A DNA stretch of 64,000 nt from JAWWPG01 sp033850885 (GCA_033850885.1 JAWWPG010000060.1:41776-105775), one strand, 5' to 3'. Counted from the first letter of the stretch, positions 49,986 through 58,367 are shown. Notes: generated by a model from the letters alone, not told the origin. A program made the numbers and translations.

Positions 49986-51278
49986 GTGAGCTCCCGGGAC
50001 ACGCCGCAGCGGGCGTCCGGCTCAGGCACTGGACTGCCGCGAAGGGCCTGGCCCTTCCTCACCGTGGTGGCGGTGGTTGCCCTCGGCGCCGCAGCAGTCG
50101 GCTTCTCACACCTGGGCTCTCGTTCCTCGCCGCTCGATGTCTCACCGCCGGTCACCGGGACGAGCCAGCCTGCTTTCCGGCTGCGGCTCACCGAGGTTGT
50201 GCTCCAGCGGCAGGCCCAAGCCGTGTCCAACCGCGACGAGGCCGGCTACCTCGCCGGCTGGGACTCCAGCCCCGACGCTCGCCGGCAGGCTGCGCTCACG
50301 TACAGCAACCTCAGGAAGCTCGGGGTGGCGCGCCTCGAGACCGCCGTACCCGTCGACGCGGTGACCGGCAACGGCTCCTCCTGGACAGCCGCGGTCGCAG
50401 TGACCTGGGGGTTGACGGGCCTGGACCCGAACTCCTCCGACTCGACCCTGCGCTACAGCTTCTCCGAGAATGGCGGCGCGGCTGTCATCTCCCGGATCGC
50501 CGCGCCGCCCGGCGGCCGAACGCCCATCTGGCTCCTCCACGGGCTCCGGGTGCGCCGCGACTCCCGCACCCTGGTCGCGGCGACAGGCGCCGGCGAGGCC
50601 GACCGGGTCGAGAGACTCCTGCGCAGCGCTGTCGGAGCGGTCGGCAAGGTGCTGCCCGGCTGGCATGGCGATCTGGTCGCCTACGCACCGGGCGACCTGC
50701 GGCAGTTCAATGCCCTGATCGCCGCCCGGCCGGGCCAGTACCGCGGCATCGCGGCCGTCACCACGATCGTGGACGGCTCGTTGGATGCATCGGCACCCGC
50801 TGCCATCGTGATCAACCCTCGGGTGTTCGACCCTCTCGGTCCCATCGGCGCACACGTCGTGGTAACCCACGAGGCGACCCACGCCGCCACCCATGCCGCG
50901 GCCGTCTCCATGCCACTCTGGGTGGCGGAGGGGTTCGCCGACTACGTCGGCATCGGCTCGGTCGACGTACCGACAGCTGTCGCCGCCGGTGCGGCGCTGC
51001 GGGTCGTACGTCGATCGGGGTCGCCGGCCACCCTGCCCAGCGATGACGCCTTCGCGGTCGGTGGGAGTCGCCTCGAGGCCACCTACGAGGAGGCGTGGCT
51101 CGCCAACTCGCTCATCGCGAAGACGTACGGGCAGCGGCGCCTCGTCGACTTCTACCGCAAGGTCGAGGCACGGCCGCAGCGACTCGCGCATGTCTTCGTC
51201 ACCGTCCTCGGGACATCGGAGTCAGCCTTCACCCGCAGCTGGCGCACATACCTGCAGGGACTCGCCGGTGCCGGCTGA
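49986..51278 (+). CDS. Membrane-anchored putative metallopeptidase (HExxH)
   Basis: A 430-residue protein with one N-terminal membrane helix (AWPFLTVVAVVALGAAAVGFS, about residues 20-40) and an extracytoplasmic portion. Residues 60-190 resemble an NTF2-like domain (RLTEVVLQRQAQAVSNRDEA). The C-terminal half has VTHEATHAATH, matching the zinc motif HExxH, and 20 residues later WVAEGFADYVG, whose Glu fits the third ligand of gluzincin/peptidase-MA-like proteases. The substrate is unknown. The GTG at 49986 is 6 bases after TAGGAT. It overlaps the glycosyltransferase start by about 11 bases. Confidence 0.8.
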   Translation: MSSRDTPQRASGSGTGLPRRAWPFLTVVAVVALGAAAVGFSHLGSRSSPLDVSPPVTGTSQPAFRLRLTEVVLQRQAQAVSNRDEAGYLAGWDSSPDARRQAALTYSNLRKLGVARLETAVPVDAVTGNGSSWTAAVAVTWGLTGLDPNSSDSTLRYSFSENGGAAVISRIAAPPGGRTPIWLLHGLRVRRDSRTLVAATGAGEADRVERLLRSAVGAVGKVLPGWHGDLVAYAPGDLRQFNALIAARPGQYRGIAAVTTIVDGSLDASAPAAIVINPRVFDPLGPIGAHVVVTHEATHAATHAAAVSMPLWVAEGFADYVGIGSVDVPTAVAAGAALRVVRRSGSPATLPSDDAFAVGGSRLEATYEEAWLANSLIAKTYGQRRLVDFYRKVEARPQRLAHVFVTVLGTSESAFTRSWRTYLQGLAGAG

Positions 51279-52461
51279 CCCCGGGCCGCGTGCCAAGAGC
51301 TGCGTGAGGGGGGCCGGCGGGACAGGAAGGATCCTCCTCGTCACGAACGACTACCCGCCACGGCGGGGCGGTATCGAGTCGTTCGTCTTCAGCCTCTGCG
51401 CCGGTCTCCCGCCGTCGGACCTCGTCGTCTACACGGCACGCATGCGCGGCTCCGCGTCGATCGACCGCCAGGTCGCCTACGAGGTGATCCGGGACGGCAG
51501 CCGGCTGCTGCTGCCCACACCGCGGGTGGCCCGGGCCGTGCGGGACCTCATGATCGAGCAGGGTTGCGACCGGGTGGCGTTCGGGGCAGCGGCTCCACTC
51601 GGCCTGCTGGCCGGCGGCTTGCGGGCGTCGGGAGCACGCCGGCTCGTCGGCCTCACCCACGGCCACGAGGTGTGGTGGGCGAAGGTGCCGGGAGCCCGGG
51701 CGCTGCTGCGGCGAATCGGGCGGGAGGTCGACGTACTCACCTATGTGAGCGACTTCTGTGGGGCGGAGATCGCGAAGGCACTGCGACCCGTGGATGCACG
51801 AGCCATGGTGCGAATGTCCCCCGGGGTCGACCTTGACGTCTTCAGGCCGGGGCTCGACGGGGGGCCGGTGCGGCGCAGCCTCGGCATCGGTGACGCACAG
51901 CAGGTGGTCGTCGCCGCGTCGCGACTCGTGGCCCGCAAGGGTCACGACGTGCTGCTGGAGGCCTGGCCGCGGGTCGTCGCGCGCCATCCTGACGCGGTGC
52001 TCCTGGTCGTGGGGAGCGGACCGGCTCGTCGACGACTCGCGCGGAAGGCGCGGGGGCTGACGGTCGCCGGCTCGGTTCGCTTCCTGGCCGGTGTCGCATG
52101 GAGCGATATGCCTGCCGTGTACGCCGCTGGTGACGTCTTCGCGATGCCGTGCCGGACCAGGCTGCGCGGGCTGGAGCCCGAGGCGCTCGGCATCGTGTTC
52201 CTCGAGGCGGCCGCCTGCGGGCTGCCGGTGGTCGTCGGTGCGTCCGGCGGGGCACCCGAGACGGCCATCGACGGGGAGACCGGGTACGTCGTCGATCCCC
52301 GCTCGACACGCGAGGTCGCCGCCCGCATCACATCGCTGTTGGCCGACCCCGAGCAGGCGAAGGCGATGGGCCTGCGGGGGCGGGAGTGGGTGCGCCGCGC
52401 GTACTCACCCGGGACCGCGGCCGCCACTCTGAGCCGGGTGCTGGCGACCGGCGGACCGTGA
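51268..52461 (+). CDS. GT4 glycosyltransferase, PimB-like mannosyltransferase
   Basis: A GT-B fold enzyme of about 397 residues. The N-terminal half has the phrase RILLVTNDYPPRRGGIESFV, typical of actinobacterial PimB, with THGHEVWW as the acceptor-site His region. The donor side has AASRLVARKGHDVLLEAW, VVGSGPARRRL and the EX7E motif in EPEALGIVFLEAAACGLPVV. PimB adds the second mannose to phosphatidylinositol mannosides; the M. tuberculosis orthologue by position is Rv2188c. Starts at GTG 51268 (AGGGA upstream, overlapping the previous stop) or GTG 51304 are both possible. Confidence 0.9.
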   Translation: MPADPGPRAKSCVRGAGGTGRILLVTNDYPPRRGGIESFVFSLCAGLPPSDLVVYTARMRGSASIDRQVAYEVIRDGSRLLLPTPRVARAVRDLMIEQGCDRVAFGAAAPLGLLAGGLRASGARRLVGLTHGHEVWWAKVPGARALLRRIGREVDVLTYVSDFCGAEIAKALRPVDARAMVRMSPGVDLDVFRPGLDGGPVRRSLGIGDAQQVVVAASRLVARKGHDVLLEAWPRVVARHPDAVLLVVGSGPARRRLARKARGLTVAGSVRFLAGVAWSDMPAVYAAGDVFAMPCRTRLRGLEPEALGIVFLEAAACGLPVVVGASGGAPETAIDGETGYVVDPRSTREVAARITSLLADPEQAKAMGLRGREWVRRAYSPGTAAATLSRVLATGGP

Positions 52462-52513
52462 GCGACCCGCCCGGCTACAAACTGAAACTGAACCGAGCCG
52501 GCTTCAACCTGAG

Positions 52514-52573
52514 ATGGTAAGGAACGCTCGGGTGGGTGCGCAGCTGATTTTGACGCCCACCCAGTTCCTTACC
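52514..52573. repeat. Intergenic repeat element B (nested inverted repeats)
   Basis: Outer arms GGTAAGGAAC (52516-52525) and GTTCCTTACC (52564-52573) enclose inner arms GGGTGGG (52530-52536) and CCCACCC (52556-52562). The left arm with flank, ATGGTAAGGAACGC from 52514, is identical over 14 bases to element A at 15201. It lies 52 bases after the glycosyltransferase and 85 before the next gene. Confidence 0.9.
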
Positions 52574-52658
52574 ACTGCTGAGCCCCCGGCGTGCCGTTCG
52601 GACTAGTCTCGAGCAGGTTATCGCCGAACAGAGAAGACCGGGCGAGGGAGTCACCAGG

Positions 52659-53207
52659 GTGCCTGTCGTCGACATCATCGACGAGGTGTTCATCGTGGCC
52701 AGCCCGGAAGATGTCCGCGCGGTCGTCTGCGACCCGGACCGGTGGTGCGGGTGGCTGCCCGGCGTGATGCTGACGCCGTACGACGACAGGGGGCGCCTCG
52801 GTGTTCGCTGGACCGTTGCCGGCGAGCTCACCGGCACCGCCGAGGTGTGGCTCGAGGAGCACGGCGACGGCACCATCGTGCACGCCTACGTCCGCGCCGA
52901 CCCCGCGGACCGCGACCCGCACCGGCTACGCCGGTCTCGGCGCCGGGTGGTGGCACGCTACGTCCTTCCGTTGAAGCGCAGGCTGCTCGAGACGAAGGAC
53001 CTCCTCGAGGGAGATCGGCGCCCAGGGAGCACACGCGTGCCGCTGAGCGAGCGGGTAGTCTCAGCGTCGGAAGGCAGGCAGGGCCCCCGGCGAGGTCGCC
53101 AACACCGGCCCACCGGCACGGGCAGCGGCACGATGAGCGACACGAGCAGCGAAAGGGCTTGGCCTGATGGCAGACCAGACGACGTCGACGATCGTGATCG
53201 CCGCTGA
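52659..53207 (+). CDS. SRPBCC-fold protein 1
   Basis: A protein of about 182 residues with a START/polyketide-cyclase-like (SRPBCC) lipid-binding fold: DIIDEVFIVASPEDVRAVVC, RWCGWLPGVMLTPYDDRGRL, TAEVWLEEHGDGTIVHAYVRA and a basic helix RRRVVARYVLPLKRRLLETK. The last 60 residues are disordered and Arg/Gly-rich, and the reading frame runs 41 bases into the next gene. No catalytic residues are evident; family members bind hydrophobic ligands. A second SRPBCC gene follows, and both are conserved upstream of the ArsA-like gene in actinobacteria. Confidence 0.8.
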   Translation: MPVVDIIDEVFIVASPEDVRAVVCDPDRWCGWLPGVMLTPYDDRGRLGVRWTVAGELTGTAEVWLEEHGDGTIVHAYVRADPADRDPHRLRRSRRRVVARYVLPLKRRLLETKDLLEGDRRPGSTRVPLSERVVSASEGRQGPRRGRQHRPTGTGSGTMSDTSSERAWPDGRPDDVDDRDRR

Positions 53208-53604
53208 CCCTGCCAGCGTGATGGCCGTCATCGCCGACTTCGAGAGCTATCCGACGTGGGCCAAGGGAGTGAAGTCCACGCAGGTGCTCAGCGAGTACGA
53301 CGACGGCCGCGCCGGTGAGGTGGCCTTCGTGCTGGACGCCGGCGCAATCCGGGACGAGTACACGCTCACCTACGAGTGGGACGACGACGCGCAGGTCACC
53401 TGGTCCCTGGTCAAGGCCAAGATGCTCAAGTCGATGGAGGGCGCGTACCTCCTCAGGTCCGAAGGTGGCGCCACCGAGGTGACCTACCAGCTGAGCGTCG
53501 ACCTCACGATCCCGATGATCGGCATGCTCAAGCGCAAGGGCGAGAAGGTCGTCATCGACTCGGCCCTCAACGGCCTCAAGCGGCGCGTAGAGTCCTTGGC
53601 CTGA
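53167..53604 (+). CDS. SRPBCC-fold protein 2
   Basis: A 145-residue protein with the same fold as its neighbour: TIVIAADPASVMAVIADFES, YPTWAKGVKSTQVLSEYDDG, DEYTLTYEWDDDAQVTWSLV and a final helix KGEKVVIDSALNGLKRRVES. It is a compact single domain with a hydrophobic cavity expected; the position corresponds to a conserved mycobacterial protein (Rv2185c region). Ligand unknown. ArsA follows after 10 bases, suggesting a functional link. Confidence 0.88.
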   Translation: MADQTTSTIVIAADPASVMAVIADFESYPTWAKGVKSTQVLSEYDDGRAGEVAFVLDAGAIRDEYTLTYEWDDDAQVTWSLVKAKMLKSMEGAYLLRSEGGATEVTYQLSVDLTIPMIGMLKRKGEKVVIDSALNGLKRRVESLA

Positions 53605-53614
53605 GCAGCCGCGT

Positions 53615-54895
53615 ATGCGAGTTCTCCTGTTCACAGGCAAAGGCGGCGTCGGTAAGACGACGGCCGCGGCAGGTACGGCGACCCTCGGCGCCAGGAGCGG
53701 CCTGCGGACCCTGGTGCTCAGCACCGATGCTGCGCACTCCCTCGGTGACGCGTTCGACGTACCGGTGGGGGCGGACCCGACGCCGGTGGCCACCGGTCTG
53801 TTCGTGCAGCAGGTCGACACGCAGCGGCGCTTCCAGCAGTCCTGGGGGGAGGTCCAGACGTACCTGCTCTCTGTCCTGGACGCCGTCGGGGTCGACCCGA
53901 TCGCCGCCGAGGAGCTGACGGTCCTGCCCGGCGCCGAGGAGGTGCTCGCGCTGCTCGAGGTACGCGACCAGGCGGGCTCCGGCAGGTGGGACCTGGTCGT
54001 GGTCGACTGCGCTCCGACTGCGGAGACGCTGCGGCTGCTGGCCCTCCCGGAGGCCCTCGGCTGGTACATGGACCGGGTGCTCCCGGTGGAGCGGCGGATG
54101 GTCAAGGCGCTGAGGCCGGTGCTCACCCGTGCCGCCGGGGTCCCGATGCCTCGGGACTGCGTTTTCGACGCCGTCCAGCGGCTGCACGTCGATCTCACCC
54201 AGGTGCGGGACCTCCTGACCGGAAGGCGCGCCTCCGTGCGTCTCGTCCTCACCCCGGAGACCGTCGTGGTCGCCGAAGCGCGCCGCTCGCTGACCACCTT
54301 GTCGTTGTACGGCTACCGCGTCGACGGGGTGATCGCGAACCGGATCTTCCCCTCGGCTGACGCGGACTCGTGGCGTCGCCAGTGGGTGGCGGCTCAGGCG
54401 AAGATCCTCGGTGAGGTCGAGGCGTCGTTCGCACCGATCGACGTGTGGAGGTCGCCGTACCGGTCCTGCGAACCCGTGGGGCTGAGCGAGCTGGCGGAGT
54501 TCGCGGCCGACCTGTACGGCGGCGACGACCCGTTCCGGCTGCCGACCGTGGTGGACCCGGTGCAGGTTCGGCGGGCGGCCGGGCGAGTCGAGCTGCGGGT
54601 GGTGCTGCCGTTCGCGGAGCGTGGTGACGTCGACCTGGCCCGTCACGGCGAGGATCTGGTGATGACGGTCGGGAGCTATCGGCGCCTGCTCGCGTTGCCG
54701 GCCGCCCTGCAGAGGGCCACCGTGACAGGCGCATCGCTGCAGCGGGGGTCGCTGGTGGTCACGTTCGACTCCGGCGGACACGCCGTCGGCACGTTGACGT
54801 CGCGGCGCCGCCGGGGTCCCGACACGTCATCCGCGCCACCGGGTGCTGCCGACCTGTGCGACAGGGCCGTGACCGACTCGGAAGAGGTGTCATGA
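53615..54895 (+). CDS. ArsA/Get3-like ATPase
   Basis: A 426-residue ATPase of the ArsA/Get3 family. The deviant Walker A motif is TGKGGVGKTTAAAGTATLG near the N-terminus, followed by STDAAHSLGDAFDVPVG (switch I) and VVVDCAPTAETLRLLALPEA (switch II). The C-terminal 110 residues form a small beta-rich domain resembling an alpha-crystallin-like addition (VELRVVLPFAERGDVDLARH). No arsenite transporter or arsenite-binding cysteine triad is visible, so arsenic pumping is unlikely; protein-targeting or client-handling with the SRPBCC partners is more plausible. The stop overlaps the next start by 4 bases. Confidence 0.9.
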   Translation: MRVLLFTGKGGVGKTTAAAGTATLGARSGLRTLVLSTDAAHSLGDAFDVPVGADPTPVATGLFVQQVDTQRRFQQSWGEVQTYLLSVLDAVGVDPIAAEELTVLPGAEEVLALLEVRDQAGSGRWDLVVVDCAPTAETLRLLALPEALGWYMDRVLPVERRMVKALRPVLTRAAGVPMPRDCVFDAVQRLHVDLTQVRDLLTGRRASVRLVLTPETVVVAEARRSLTTLSLYGYRVDGVIANRIFPSADADSWRRQWVAAQAKILGEVEASFAPIDVWRSPYRSCEPVGLSELAEFAADLYGGDDPFRLPTVVDPVQVRRAAGRVELRVVLPFAERGDVDLARHGEDLVMTVGSYRRLLALPAALQRATVTGASLQRGSLVVTFDSGGHAVGTLTSRRRRGPDTSSAPPGAADLCDRAVTDSEEVS

Positions 54896-55272
54896 GCGGC
54901 GCCGAGCCTGTCGGCACGTTGGCCGAGGAGGCGGCGAAGCTGTTCGCCGTCCTGCACGGCTGGCTCGGGGAAGAGGGCGGCGACCACGAGTCGCGGCCGA
55001 GCTCCCAGCAAGGATCGGACTCGAACCCGGGCGGCTGCCGACACGATCCCGCCGAGGAGCGCCTTCGCACCGAGCCCGCCGCGGCGGAGTGCCGTTGGTG
55101 TCCGTTGTGCCAGCTGGCCAGGATGGCACGGGCAACGAGCCCAGACGTTCGCGAACACCTCACTCAGGCGGCGACGTCGCTGGCCCTTGCCGTGAAGGGC
55201 CTGCTCGAGGATCCCGCGGAGACGGCACGGCGCAGTACCCCGCTCGAGAAGATCGACCTGACGGAGGAGTGA
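54892..55272 (+). CDS. Small CxxCxxC protein coupled to ArsA-like gene
   Basis: A 126-residue protein. The N-terminus is helical (GTLAEEAAKLFAVLHGWLGE), the middle is disordered and acidic, and CRWCPLCQLARMAR carries a compact CxxCxxC cluster before a final amphipathic helix (VREHLTQAATSLALAVKGLL). The motif may bind a metal or Fe-S cluster. Proteins with this layout occur beside the ArsA-like gene across actinobacteria (Rv2183c position); function unknown. The 4-base ATGA overlap with arsA indicates translational coupling. Confidence 0.8.
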   Translation: MSGAEPVGTLAEEAAKLFAVLHGWLGEEGGDHESRPSSQQGSDSNPGGCRHDPAEERLRTEPAAAECRWCPLCQLARMARATSPDVREHLTQAATSLALAVKGLLEDPAETARRSTPLEKIDLTEE

Positions 55273-55275
55273 CAG

Positions 55276-56220
55276 GTGAGCCTCACCATCGGTATCGACA
55301 TCGGCGGCACGAAGATCGCCGCGGGAGTGGTCAAGCAAGACGGAACGATTCTCGAGACGCTCAAGCGGAAGACCCCGGCCCATGCGGCGCGGGAGACCGA
55401 GGACGCGATCATTGCTCTCGTCGCCGAGCTCAGGCAGCGGCACGACGTGGAGGCGGTCGGTATCGCGGCCGCCGGCTACATCGACGAGCGACGTGCGACG
55501 GTGCTGTTCGCGGCGAACCTGGCCTGGCGTGAGGAGCCCCTCAAGGCAGAGATCGAGCGGGGCGTGGGAATCCCGGTCGTGGTCGAGAACGACGCGAACG
55601 CAGCCGCCTGGGGTGAGTTCCGGTACGGCGCCGGAGTGGACGTCGACGACCTGCTGATGGTCGCGGTCGGTACCGGTATCGGCGGTGGGATCGTACTCGG
55701 TGGGCAGCTGTTCCGGGGCAGCTTCGGGATCGCCGGGGAGTTCGGGCACGTCCGGGTGGTCCCAGGAGGCATCCTGTGCGGCTGCGGGAACCGGGGCTGT
55801 TGGGAGCAGTACGCGAGCGGCAATGCGCTGGTCCGCGACATCCGTGAGCTCGCCGTCAAGGGCTCGCCGACCGCCGTCAACATCCTGGAGGCCGCCGGCG
55901 GCGACCCAGGCGCCATCACCGGACCGATGGTCACTGCGGCGGCGAAGGCGGGCGACCGACTCTGCATCGAGACGTTCGAGACGGTCGGAAGGTGGCTCGG
56001 CGAAGGGCTTGCAGATCTCGCGAGCGCGTTCGACCCGGCAGTCATCGTGATCGGCGGCGGGGTCTCCGAGGCCGGTGACCTCCTCCTCGACCCGGCCCGG
56101 GTTGCCTACCGGCGCCAGCTCGCCGGCCGCGGGCACCGCCCGGAGCTGGAGATCCGGCTGGCGCAGCTCGGCAACTCCGCCGGGATGTCCGGTGTCGGCG
56201 ATCTCGCCCGGTGCCGCTGA
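55276..56220 (+). CDS. glk: ROK-family glucokinase
   Basis: A 314-residue kinase that phosphorylates glucose. The ATP motif is IGIDIGGTKIAAGVV; the sugar-binding VENDANAAAWGEF and GTGIGGGIVL follow. The ROK zinc signature GHVRVVPGGILCGCGNRGCW, with cysteines in CGCGNRGCWE, matches the group called bacterial glucokinases. It feeds glucose-6-phosphate into glycolysis, where the phosphofructokinase 4 kb away acts. The GTG at 55276 follows GGAGGAG and is 3 bases after the previous stop, so it is the last gene of the SRPBCC-ArsA cluster. Confidence 0.93.
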   Translation: MSLTIGIDIGGTKIAAGVVKQDGTILETLKRKTPAHAARETEDAIIALVAELRQRHDVEAVGIAAAGYIDERRATVLFAANLAWREEPLKAEIERGVGIPVVVENDANAAAWGEFRYGAGVDVDDLLMVAVGTGIGGGIVLGGQLFRGSFGIAGEFGHVRVVPGGILCGCGNRGCWEQYASGNALVRDIRELAVKGSPTAVNILEAAGGDPGAITGPMVTAAAKAGDRLCIETFETVGRWLGEGLADLASAFDPAVIVIGGGVSEAGDLLLDPARVAYRRQLAGRGHRPELEIRLAQLGNSAGMSGVGDLARCR

Positions 56221-56268
56221 CCAGCGACTACCTGCCCGTCCCTTCCCGCCTCGACGTGCGTCCGGTCG

Positions 56269-57513
56269 TCAGCTTCGGCGGTACTCGGGGACCAGCTCCA
56301 TCGCGAGCTGCTCGAGGAACAGGCCGACGTCCGTGACGATGCCTCGAGCCTGGCTGGAACCGCGGTCGGCGAGCTTGGTCACCGTCGCCGGGTTGATGTC
56401 GACGCAGACCAGGGGGACCGACGCCGGCAGGATGTTCCCCGTCGCGACCGAGTGGAGCATGGTCGCCACCATCAGGCAGAACCCAACGTCTTCCAGCTGC
56501 GCACGCATGGCGCGCTGCCCCTCGATGACGTCGGTGTAGACATCTGGGAGCGGACCGTCGTCGCGGACGGAGCCGACGAGGACGAACTTCTTCCCGTGCG
56601 TCACCATCGCATGCATGATTCCGCCCGTGAGCACGCCGGACTCGACGGCCTTGCTGATCGAGCCAGCCTTGCGGATCGTGTTCAGCGCGCGGATGTGATG
56701 CTCGTGACCGTGCTCGACGCCCTTGCCGAGAGCCAGGTCGACGCCGAGGGAGGTTCCGTACAGCGACGACTCGATGTCGTGGGTGGCAAGGGCGTTCCCC
56801 GCGAAGAGTACGTCGACGAAGCCGGCGTTGACGAGGGCCACCATGGCCGGCGCAGCTCCCGTATGGACGACGCCAGGCCCGCCGACCCACAGCAGCCGCT
56901 TGCCCGTGGCTCTGGTCTCGCGCATCTGGTCGGCGACCTGCCGGACGAGCAGTGCCTGCGGCTTCTCGCTGGAGACTTCGGACTCCATGAACCCGAAGAC
57001 CCCGTTCTCGCCCGAGACCGGTGTCGGCGTCCGTACCCTGATCCCGGCGGCCCCCGTGACGACCATCATCCCGGTCTGGACGTCGGACATCGGCAGCGTG
57101 TAGACGCGGGGGCTGCCCGACGTGTCGACGATCAGGCCGCAGTCCATCTCCGGGTTCTCGACGGCGAGCCAGCGCCCGTCGAGCCGGACCTGGGTCTCGA
57201 GGTTGGTCGTCGAGTAGAAGCCGTCCGGGAACACGCCGTCCTGGGTTGCCGCCGCCACGGTGATCTCGCCGGGGTTCGTCATGTTGACGCCCCTGGTCTG
57301 AAGCCGCATCAACAGCCGTTGGAGCGACTCCTCGTCCGGTGACGTGACCACGAGGCGCGCGTACGAGGTGTCGTCCTTGTCGTGTCCGATGTCCACGTGC
57401 TCGATGGTGTAGTCGCTGTCGTACTCGCGGATGTCTTCGAGGACCCGGGACAAGATTCCGCTGTCCATCAGATGGCCACGGATCTCGACCGTCTCTGATG
57501 CCTGGTCGTTCAT
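56269..57513 (-). CDS. TIGR00300 LOR/SDH-family protein (ornithine cyclodeaminase-like)
   Basis: A 414-residue protein of the TIGR00300 family. The N-terminal LOR/SDH domain (SETVEIRGHLMDSGILSRVL, DIGHDKDDTSYARLVV, FYSTTNLETQVRLDGRW) is followed by a Rossmann-like C-terminal half with LLWVGGPGVVHTGAAPAM, FVDVLFAGNALATHDIESS and MVATMLHSVATGNILPAS. Characterised relatives include archaeal ornithine cyclodeaminases and the C-terminal part of cyanobacterial AgrE/ArgZ, so ornithine to proline conversion is likely. The ATG at 57513 is 6 bases after TAGCCT, which favours it over a GTG two codons earlier. Confidence 0.88.
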   Translation of the reverse strand: MNDQASETVEIRGHLMDSGILSRVLEDIREYDSDYTIEHVDIGHDKDDTSYARLVVTSPDEESLQRLLMRLQTRGVNMTNPGEITVAAATQDGVFPDGFYSTTNLETQVRLDGRWLAVENPEMDCGLIVDTSGSPRVYTLPMSDVQTGMMVVTGAAGIRVRTPTPVSGENGVFGFMESEVSSEKPQALLVRQVADQMRETRATGKRLLWVGGPGVVHTGAAPAMVALVNAGFVDVLFAGNALATHDIESSLYGTSLGVDLALGKGVEHGHEHHIRALNTIRKAGSISKAVESGVLTGGIMHAMVTHGKKFVLVGSVRDDGPLPDVYTDVIEGQRAMRAQLEDVGFCLMVATMLHSVATGNILPASVPLVCVDINPATVTKLADRGSSQARGIVTDVGLFLEQLAMELVPEYRRS

Positions 57514-57519
57514 GGGCAC

Positions 57520-57525
57520 AGGCTA
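57520..57525 (-). promoter_or_regulatory. -10 box for TIGR00300 gene
   Basis: On the minus strand TAGCCT, then 6 bases, then ATG 57513. The spacing decides the start. Confidence 0.45.
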
Positions 57526-57531
57526 GGCGCC

Positions 57532-57639
57532 CCCGCGAATTGCGGGATAGTTGCCCTCTCCCGGGCCCTCACGAGGTGCACTTTCCCGCAATTCGCGGGA
57601 GGGGGGGTCGGCTGGACCGGAAGGGGGGTCGGCTAGACC
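57532..57639. repeat. Intergenic repeat element D (inverted plus direct repeats)
   Basis: CCCGCGAATTGCGGG (57532-57546) and its exact reverse complement CCCGCAATTCGCGGG (57585-57599) form a 15-16 bp inverted repeat with a 38-base loop; each arm is itself nearly palindromic. Adjacent to it GGGGGGTCGGCTGGACC (57602-57618) repeats with one change at 57623-57639, where the second copy covers the stop of the DUF308-like gene. The whole element lies between two minus-strand genes. Confidence 0.9.
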
Positions 57640-58367
57640 TGGGCGCCGTTGTCCGGGTCGTCGAGGCGGCCGTCCCCGTTGTCCATCCGGACCACCAGGC
57701 TGACGAACCCGCAGATGAACCCGAGCGCGGCGATCAGCGTCACCCAGGCCGGCGGTGAGAGCGAGAACACGGCGGCGGCCACCAGGACGGTGGGCCCGCC
57801 GATCAGCCCGAGCCAGCCGAGCTGGTCGGCTACGCCGAGGCGGGGCAGCGGCGGGGGAGGCGGTGGCACGAAGCGGCCATCTTCGTCGGCGTCCTCGAAG
57901 CGTGCCGAGCGACGCCTGGTCGTCGTACCCCACGAGTCGTCCGGGACGGCAGGCTCCGCGACTGCCTGGTACGACGACCCGGACGCCGACGAGTCCGAAG
58001 CGTCCGAGCTGCTCGGGTCGAGGTCCTCGTAGACCGGCCAGGGTACGACCTGGGTCGTGGTCGGTGCGTCGTAACCGGCGACGATCTGCGCCCACCTGAG
58101 GTCGTCGTTCGCCTGCACCAGGTCCGGGTCCAGCGCCCTGAGCATCTCGAGGACCGGTCCGGTGGCGGCGGCGTCGACGTAGAGCCGGACCAGCACCTCG
58201 ACCAGGAACTCGGGGCGCTCGAAGCCGGAGACCGTGGAGGTCTCGATCGGTTGGCAGTAGGCGGCGATCTGCCGGCCCTTGAGCTCGTCCAGCAGGCCCT
58301 CGGCGACCGTCGGGTTGAGGTCGGCGATCGGGCTGTACGACGAGGCCGTCAGGCCGTTAGACCGCAT
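57633..58367 (-). CDS. Membrane protein with N-terminal soluble domain
   Basis: A 244-residue protein. Residues 1-110 form a helical soluble domain (ADLNPTVAEGLLDELKGRQI, EFLVEVLVRLYVDAAATGP, DDLRWAQIVAGYD); 110-170 is Ser/Asp-rich linker with a PPPPPPLPR tract; 180-230 has two membrane helices (LGLIGGPTVLVAAAVFSLSP and WVTLIAALGFICGFVSLVVR). The C-terminus is acidic. I recognise this as an actinobacterial hypothetical family occurring after the alpha/beta hydrolase, with no known function. ATG 58367 overlaps the stop of the hydrolase gene by 11 bases. Confidence 0.75.
   Translation of the reverse strand: MRSNGLTASSYSPIADLNPTVAEGLLDELKGRQIAAYCQPIETSTVSGFERPEFLVEVLVRLYVDAAATGPVLEMLRALDPDLVQANDDLRWAQIVAGYDAPTTTQVVPWPVYEDLDPSSSDASDSSASGSSYQAVAEPAVPDDSWGTTTRRRSARFEDADEDGRFVPPPPPPLPRLGVADQLGWLGLIGGPTVLVAAAVFSLSPPAWVTLIAALGFICGFVSLVVRMDNGDGRLDDPDNGAQV

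Noticed and set aside
53615..54895. Arsenite resistance operon
   Set aside because: The ArsA-like ATPase has no evident arsenite-binding cysteine triad and no arsB, arsC or arsR neighbour.
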